Made by a program: the position numbers and the translations under genes. Below the pieces are notes generated by a model, which saw only the letters and a list, made by a program, of their open reading frames with translations, searched no databases and was not told the DNA's origin. Below are positions 59,898 through 64,000 of a DNA stretch of 64,000 nt, piece after piece; the first letter of the stretch is position 1, and each line of letters begins with the position of its first letter. Origin of the DNA: Sphaerimonospora cavernae (GTDB taxonomy: Bacteria; Actinomycetota; Actinomycetes; Streptosporangiales; Streptosporangiaceae); contig NZ_JBHMQT010000058.1 of the NCBI RefSeq assembly GCF_042435035.1, forward strand, positions 18,821-82,820. The letters are read 5' to 3'.

Positions 59898-60097
59898 GGC
59901 CAGACCCTTCCTCATTGCCGATGTCTCTCCCGCTTCCCACTTCCGACGACAACACTGCGTCACCAGAAATACACTCAGAGCATGCAGAGGTAAGTGCGTT
60001 CACGCAATTGCTTTCGCGCAAAAATCTTGATGGAAATGGTGTTTGCGCAGGCAGGCATGCTTGAACGAGTTAGGGTTCCAACTCGGAAGGAGTGGAC

Positions 60098-60946
60098 ATG
60101 CCCACCAGCCCGACGGCTCGGCGGCGGCGACTGGGGATCGAGCTGCGACGCTTACGGGAGGCGGCCAATCTCAACGGCGCCGAGGTGACCCGGCCCCTGG
60201 GGTGGTCGGCCACGAAGTTGTCGCGCATCGAGACCGGGCGAGTGGCTGTTCACCATGGCGATGTGGGCGACCTGCTCGACCTCTACAACGTCGCGGACGA
60301 GAGCCTCCGCCAACATTTGATCACTCTCGCCCGGGAGTCGCGGCAGAAGGGGTGGTGGCACCGCCACCGCGACACGCTCAAGGCGGGATTCGACTCCTAC
60401 ATCGGTCTCGAGTCGGATGCCTCGATCATCATGACTTACCAGGCTCAGGTGGTCCCCGGCCTGCTGCAGACCGAGGCGTACGCCCGCGCGGTGATCGAGG
60501 CCACCGCCATCAAGCAGGTCGCCGATCGCGCCGACGAGAAGGTCGACGTCCGCCTGTCGCGGCAACAGTTGCTGACTCATGAGGCTCCCGTCCACCTGCA
60601 TGCCGTACTCGATGAGGCAGTGCTGCGTCGGGAAGTTGGTGGACCGGCCATCATGGCCGAGCAGCTCACCTTCCTGGTCGAACGGGCCGGCCTGCCGAAC
60701 GTCACGATCCAGGTGCTCCCCTTCCGCGCGGGGGCGCACTCCGCCATGGACGGTCCATTCATCATTCTGAGGTTTCCCGATTCGGCGGATCCCGACATCG
60801 TCTACCTCGAACAGGCCACCAGCGGGCTTATGCTCGAAGACGCCGGGGAGATCGACTGGTACACCCGTACGTTCAGCGCCCTCACCGCCAGGGCGCTCTC
60901 CGCCGACGAGTCCGCCAGGCTCATCTCCCGCAGCATCAGCTCATAG
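60098..60946 (+). CDS. XRE family regulator with DUF5753 domain
   Basis: This 282-residue protein starts at ATG 60098 with AAGGAG 5 bases upstream; GTG 60092 lies inside that site. The N-terminal helix-turn-helix is LREAANLNGAEVTRPLGWSATKLSRIE-like (residues 15-45). The C-terminal DUF5753 domain has QAQVVPGLLQTEAYARAVIEA, VHLHAVLDEAVLRREVGG and IILRFPDSADPDIVYLE. These proteins pair with DUF397 proteins and an ATP-binding protein in Streptomyces relatives, controlling development. Confidence 0.93.
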   Translation: MPTSPTARRRRLGIELRRLREAANLNGAEVTRPLGWSATKLSRIETGRVAVHHGDVGDLLDLYNVADESLRQHLITLARESRQKGWWHRHRDTLKAGFDSYIGLESDASIIMTYQAQVVPGLLQTEAYARAVIEATAIKQVADRADEKVDVRLSRQQLLTHEAPVHLHAVLDEAVLRREVGGPAIMAEQLTFLVERAGLPNVTIQVLPFRAGAHSAMDGPFIILRFPDSADPDIVYLEQATSGLMLEDAGEIDWYTRTFSALTARALSADESARLISRSISS

Positions 60947-60976
60947 CGCTCGTGCCGACGAGAGAGGATGGACGCA

Positions 60977-61210
60977 ATGACCCCCCCGAACATCGACCCG
61001 TCCAGTGCCCGCTGGCGCAAGAGCAGTCGCAGCACCAACGGCGGCGACTGCGTCGAGGTGGCCGTGGTCTCGGCCTCCGGCGGCCACAAGACCGGCGAAC
61101 TCCTGTACGCGGTTCGCGACTCCAAGAACCCCGACGGTCCCGCCCTGATCTTTACACCCAGCGAGTGGGAAGCCTTCGTCCTCGGCGTCAAAGACGGCGA
61201 GTTCGGCTGA
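60977..61210 (+). CDS. DUF397 family protein
   Basis: The 77-residue protein starts at ATG after AGAGAGGATGGACGCA. It has the DUF397 pattern: SSARWRKSSRSTNGGDCVEVAV, AVRDSKNPDGPALIFTPSEW and EAFVLGVKDGEFG. It probably binds the XRE-DUF5753 protein encoded 30 bases upstream, as the two form a toxin-antitoxin-like or developmental pair in Streptomyces. Confidence 0.93.
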   Translation: MTPPNIDPSSARWRKSSRSTNGGDCVEVAVVSASGGHKTGELLYAVRDSKNPDGPALIFTPSEWEAFVLGVKDGEFG

Positions 61211-61217
61211 GCACCCG

Positions 61218-61655
61218 CTAAACGCCTTCCTGGTGTCCCTCCTGCAGGCGTTGAATGGTCAGGGGAACACCGGCGGTCTCGGCGGCGGCGACCAGTGCGG
61301 CATCGAGCGTGGCCAACTCCAGGCCTTCTCTCTCAGCGAGAAGCAGGTAAGTGGCGTCGTATGAGGTCAGCCCATGCCGACGTCCGGTCTCGACGACCGA
61401 CTTGATGTCTGATGGCGCGGAATCAACCATGATCGGGAGTTGTCCGAGCAGCGACACGAACCTCGCGGTCTGGAACTCGCTCAACCGTCCGCGCCTCTCG
61501 GCGCCCAGCATGACGTTGGCCATCTCGAGTTCCCAGATCGGCGGGACGACCGCGGTCTCCTTCCCGACCAGATCAAGAACGGCCTCGGTCTCCGGAGTCG
61601 CCTCGCCCTCGAAGCACCAGGCGAGAGCAACCGAGGCGTCGATCACCAGAGGCAC
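61218..61655 (-). CDS. vapC: VapC toxin, PIN domain ribonuclease
   Basis: The 145-residue protein starts at GTG right after the antitoxin stop (TGA then GTG). PIN acidic residues are seen in VIDASVALAW (Asp5), WELEMANVML (Glu near 42), and SYDATYLLLAEREGLELATLDAAL (Asp near 98 and 116). VapC proteins cut RNA, often tRNA or rRNA, and are blocked by the bound VapB. Confidence 0.93.
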   Translation of the reverse strand: MPLVIDASVALAWCFEGEATPETEAVLDLVGKETAVVPPIWELEMANVMLGAERRGRLSEFQTARFVSLLGQLPIMVDSAPSDIKSVVETGRRHGLTSYDATYLLLAEREGLELATLDAALVAAAETAGVPLTIQRLQEGHQEGV

Positions 61656-61892
61656 TCAGCGCCGCCCTTCTTCTATGAGATCCCTGATGGACAGGTCACC
61701 GAGGGTAACGCCGTGACGAGCATGTCGGAGAGCGTTTATGACATCTTCGGGAGGAGTCTGCTCGCCCTGAGCGGGGGTCAGTCTGGCGACCGGAGTTCCA
61801 TGTTTGGTGATCACGATCGTCTTCCCCGCTGCAACCTCGTCGAGCAGTCGCGGCAGGTACGTCTTGGCTTCGTAGGCTCCGACCGATTCCAT
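61656..61892 (-). CDS. vapB: Phd/YefM family antitoxin (VapB role)
   Basis: The 78-residue protein has an N-terminal Phd/YefM DNA-binding part (VGAYEAKTYLPRLLDEVAAGKTIVITKHGTPVARL, split near residue 20) and a C-terminal tail that wraps the toxin. It binds DNA as a dimer. A perfect 12-bp inverted repeat lies directly upstream of its ATG. It precedes vapC without a gap. Confidence 0.92.
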   Translation of the reverse strand: MESVGAYEAKTYLPRLLDEVAAGKTIVITKHGTPVARLTPAQGEQTPPEDVINALRHARHGVTLGDLSIRDLIEEGRR

Positions 61893-61895
61893 GAA

Positions 61896-61922
61896 CTCAG
61901 ACTAGTCTCCGACTAGTCTGAG
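61896..61922 (-). promoter_or_regulatory. vapBC operator
   Basis: CTCAGACTAGTC (61896-61907) and GACTAGTCTGAG (61911-61922) are exact reverse complements separated by TCC. The site begins 4 bases upstream of the antitoxin ATG and each half contains the palindrome ACTAGT. It fits autoregulation by the VapBC complex. Confidence 0.85.
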
Positions 61923-62018
61923 CTCAACGGCACTTGCTCGTCCCGGGAAGCGCCGGGCGGCCCAATGCCCGCCGAGTTCCCCGCCGCGCGATGCTTCAGC
62001 GGTCTTCTAAGCTCGTCA

Positions 62019-63893
62019 TCAGCCGTCATCGCCGACGGGAGCGTCGGAGCCGTCGTCCTCCATGGCGATGTCGTCCGAGACGGGCGGCGTGGATCGGCAG
62101 CTCTGGGCACAGCCGCCGAAGCGGGCCGTGTCGATCGGGGTGAACGGCGTCGGCTCGACGCCCTTCAGCGCGGCCAGCATCGTGTCCTTCCAGATCGGGC
62201 CCGGGATGCTGGCGCCGAAGACCGCGCCGTAGTAGCGGCCGCCGATCGTGACGCCGCTCAGCTTGTGGTCGCGTGAGCCGCGGGGGTCGCCGATGCCGAC
62301 CGCGCCGGACAGGTCCGGGGTGAACCCGGCGAACCACGCGGACGCGAAGTCGTCGGTGGTGCCGGTCTTCCCGGCGACGTCGCGGCCGATGCCGCCGACG
62401 GACGCCATCGTGCCCCTGGTCAGCACACCCGACAGCACGTCGGCCGCCGCGTCGGCGACCTCCGGATCGAGCGCCTGCCGGCACCTGGGCTTGTAGGCGG
62501 CTACCTTGCCGTCCCGGTCCTTGATCGAGGTGATCGCCATCGGCGCGCAGTACCTGCCGCGAGCGGCGATCGCCGCGTACGCGTTGGCGACGGTGACCGG
62601 GTCCATCTCGTTGATGCCGAGCGTGAACGTCTCGTACTCCTGGAGCGGCCGCCCGTCGGATCGGTGGATGCCGAGCGACTTGGCGGTCTTGACCGTGTCG
62701 CAGAGCCCGACCCGCTGCTCCAGTTCCATGAAGAACGTGTTCACCGAGGCCCAGGTGCCGGTCCGCAGTGTCTTCCAGCCGGGGCTGCCCTCGTCGTTGG
62801 TCACCGTGTGGCCCGGGTCGCCCACGTTCTCGCCCCCGCAGTTCTTGAACGTCGAGTAGCCGGGGGCGCGGTAGCCGGCGCCCGCGGTGAGGCCGTCGTC
62901 CACCTTCATGCCCTTGGCCAGCGCGTTCAGCAGGGTGAACGTCTTGAAGGTGGAGCCGGCCTGGAAGCCGATGCCGCCGCCGTGCGCGGCGTCCGCGACG
63001 AGGTTGTAGGAGATCTCGTTCCTGCCCTTGTCCGTGCCGTACCGGCGGCTGGCGGCCATGGCCTTGATCGCTCCGGTGCCGGGCTGGATCAGAGCCTCGG
63101 CCGCGACCGCGTCGTCGGAGGGACGGACCCACTTCCTGATCGCCCGGTCCGCCGCCGCCTGCATGCGGGGGTTGATCGTGGTCCTGATCGTGAGGCCGCC
63201 ACGGTTGAGCCGTTGGATGCGGGCCTTGGCCGTCGGGCCGAAGTCGGGATTGCGCAGGACCTCGTTGCGTACGTAAACGCAGAAGTACGGATATTCACTG
63301 GTCTCGCAGCCGCCGGGCAGTGGTGTTCCCTTGTAGCCGAGTTTGGTGGCCTTCGCCTTCGCCGCCGCACCCCGTGTGATTTTTCCGAGCTCGGCCATGC
63401 GGTCCAGCACGACGTTGCGCCGCTTCAGCAGCCGTTCGCGCTGCTTGCGGCCCAGGTTGGGGTCGGTGGCGTTGGGATCCTGTACGGCACCCGCCAAGGT
63501 CGCCGCCTGTGCCAGGGTGAGGCGGGAGGCCGGGACACCGAAGAACCGCTTGGCCGCCGCTTGGACGCCATAGGCGCTCGCGCCGAAGTAGGCGATGTTG
63601 AGGTACTTCTCCAGGATCTCGTCCTTGGTGTACTTCTTCTCGACCGCCATCGCGTGACGCAACTCGGTGAGCTTGCGCGCGTAGCTGGCCTCCAGCGCCT
63701 TGTCCTTCTCCTTCCCGGTGACGGCGGAGTTGAGCAGCACCTGCTTGACGTACTGCTGAGTGATGCTGGAGCCGCCCTGGCTCACCCCGCCGGCCTGCAG
63801 GTTCCTGGCGAACGCGCGGACCGTCCCCTCGATGTCGATCGGCCCGTGCTCGTAGAACCGGTAGTCCTCAATGGACACGATCGCCGTCTTCAT
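62019..63893 (-). CDS. class A penicillin-binding protein, 5' end missing
   Basis: A bifunctional transglycosylase/transpeptidase of which about 624 residues are visible from ATG 63893. The transglycosylase domain has IEDYRFYEHG (catalytic Glu) and GGSSITQQYVKQ, AYFGASAYGVQAAAKRFF. The transpeptidase domain has STFK (GSTFKTFTLL), a SxN motif region (TGTWASVNTFF) and KTGTTDDFASAWFAG. Coding sequence continues in frame upstream to about 63938 (EEYREVVGLDRIADI), but then meets the IS-like end. The membrane anchor and start are missing, so the gene is probably interrupted. Confidence 0.9.
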   Translation of the reverse strand: MKTAIVSIEDYRFYEHGPIDIEGTVRAFARNLQAGGVSQGGSSITQQYVKQVLLNSAVTGKEKDKALEASYARKLTELRHAMAVEKKYTKDEILEKYLNIAYFGASAYGVQAAAKRFFGVPASRLTLAQAATLAGAVQDPNATDPNLGRKQRERLLKRRNVVLDRMAELGKITRGAAAKAKATKLGYKGTPLPGGCETSEYPYFCVYVRNEVLRNPDFGPTAKARIQRLNRGGLTIRTTINPRMQAAADRAIRKWVRPSDDAVAAEALIQPGTGAIKAMAASRRYGTDKGRNEISYNLVADAAHGGGIGFQAGSTFKTFTLLNALAKGMKVDDGLTAGAGYRAPGYSTFKNCGGENVGDPGHTVTNDEGSPGWKTLRTGTWASVNTFFMELEQRVGLCDTVKTAKSLGIHRSDGRPLQEYETFTLGINEMDPVTVANAYAAIAARGRYCAPMAITSIKDRDGKVAAYKPRCRQALDPEVADAAADVLSGVLTRGTMASVGGIGRDVAGKTGTTDDFASAWFAGFTPDLSGAVGIGDPRGSRDHKLSGVTIGGRYYGAVFGASIPGPIWKDTMLAALKGVEPTPFTPIDTARFGGCAQSCRSTPPVSDDIAMEDDGSDAPVGDDG

Positions 63894-63938
63894 GATGTCG
63901 GCGATCCGGTCGAGCCCGACGACCTCGCGGTACTCCTC

Positions 63939-64000
63939 TTGAACTCCTCTCCAGCATGAATGCTGGAGATTCTTCCCGTCACCGAGGTGCGGGGGTTCGC
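63939..64000 (-). mobile_element. right end of an IS200/IS605-type (TnpB) element, partial
   Basis: On the minus strand the last bases read CTCCAGCATTCATGCTGGAG, a 9-bp hairpin with a TC loop, followed by AGGAGTTCAA and then flank DNA. A hairpin near the end with a TCAA or TTCAA cut site is the known right-end layout of IS200/IS605 elements, and of the 3' part of the TnpB guide RNA. The body of the element lies beyond the window. Confidence 0.55.

Noticed and set aside
1..64000. tRNA, rRNA or tmRNA genes
   Set aside because: No clover-leaf sequence with a GGTTCGAATCC-type T-arm and no rRNA stretch was seen by eye; a tRNAscan run would settle it.

Overview
The window is chromosomal DNA of a high-GC, mycothiol-making actinomycete. 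It carries mshB, a 7Fe ferredoxin next to dapC, a SigE/anti-sigma/HtrA/TatB cluster, Ku plus a LigD polymerase, GTG and TTG starts, and an XRE(DUF5753)/DUF397/ATP-binding module of the kind common in Streptomyces- and Streptosporangium-like bacteria. A Streptosporangiales host is the best guess; this is inference. Much of the gene order resembles two Mycobacterium tuberculosis neighbourhoods as I remember them: moeZ, TetR, DUF3107, RhlE and RecB-like nuclease in the left half (about Rv3199-Rv3211), and mshB, fdx, dapC, dapE, LOG, tag, DUF3117, sigE, rseA, htrA, tatB, mrp and an MgtE-N/CBS protein in the right half (about Rv1170-Rv1232).

Layout. 0-4.5 kb: the start of a secreted subtilase, a membrane-anchored partner, a membrane protein/winged-helix repressor pair with a clear operator, moeZ and a hydrolase. 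4.6-12.1 kb: an array of eight small secreted paralogs with similar signal peptides, several under one conserved, apparently structured 5' leader. I do not recognise the family; this is the best candidate for an undescribed system. 12.2-14.3 kb: Ku and LigD-Pol for end joining. 14.4-23 kb: TetR, DUF3107, ferritin-like protein, RhlE helicase with an apparent CTG start, hydrolase, RecB-like nuclease, a metallo-beta-lactamase-fold protein lacking metal ligands, DUF6758 and NUDIX. 23-33 kb: a giant membrane-anchored Asp-box propeller protein, CPBP protease, CitE-like lyase, BioY, Mrp, DUF1003, PRC/MgtE-N/CBS protein. 33-48.6 kb: EamA transporter, TatB, HtrA, anti-sigma, SigE (with a matching promoter), methyltransferase, PepA, DUF3117, PaaX-like regulator, Tag, DivIVA-like protein, two LOG proteins, DapE, lysozyme-like protein, DUF4178, DapC, ferredoxin.

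48.6-64 kb is more accessory: an orphan lipoprotein, a methyltransferase, a helicase remnant before a sigma-region-4-like protein, a cysteinyl-tRNA synthetase-like protein without catalytic motifs, an NAPE-PLD-type hydrolase, mshB, a DPP-IV-type peptidase, the ATP-binding/XRE/DUF397 module, vapBC with a textbook operator, and a penicillin-binding protein whose 5' end appears to be cut off by the right end of an IS200/IS605-type element at the window edge.

How genes work together: DapE and DapC supply diaminopimelate for the wall; SigE, its anti-sigma, HtrA and TatB form an envelope-stress and export cluster; Ku and LigD-Pol act together in end joining; the eight secreted paralogs probably share one control through their common leader. 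No tRNA, rRNA or CRISPR array was seen.
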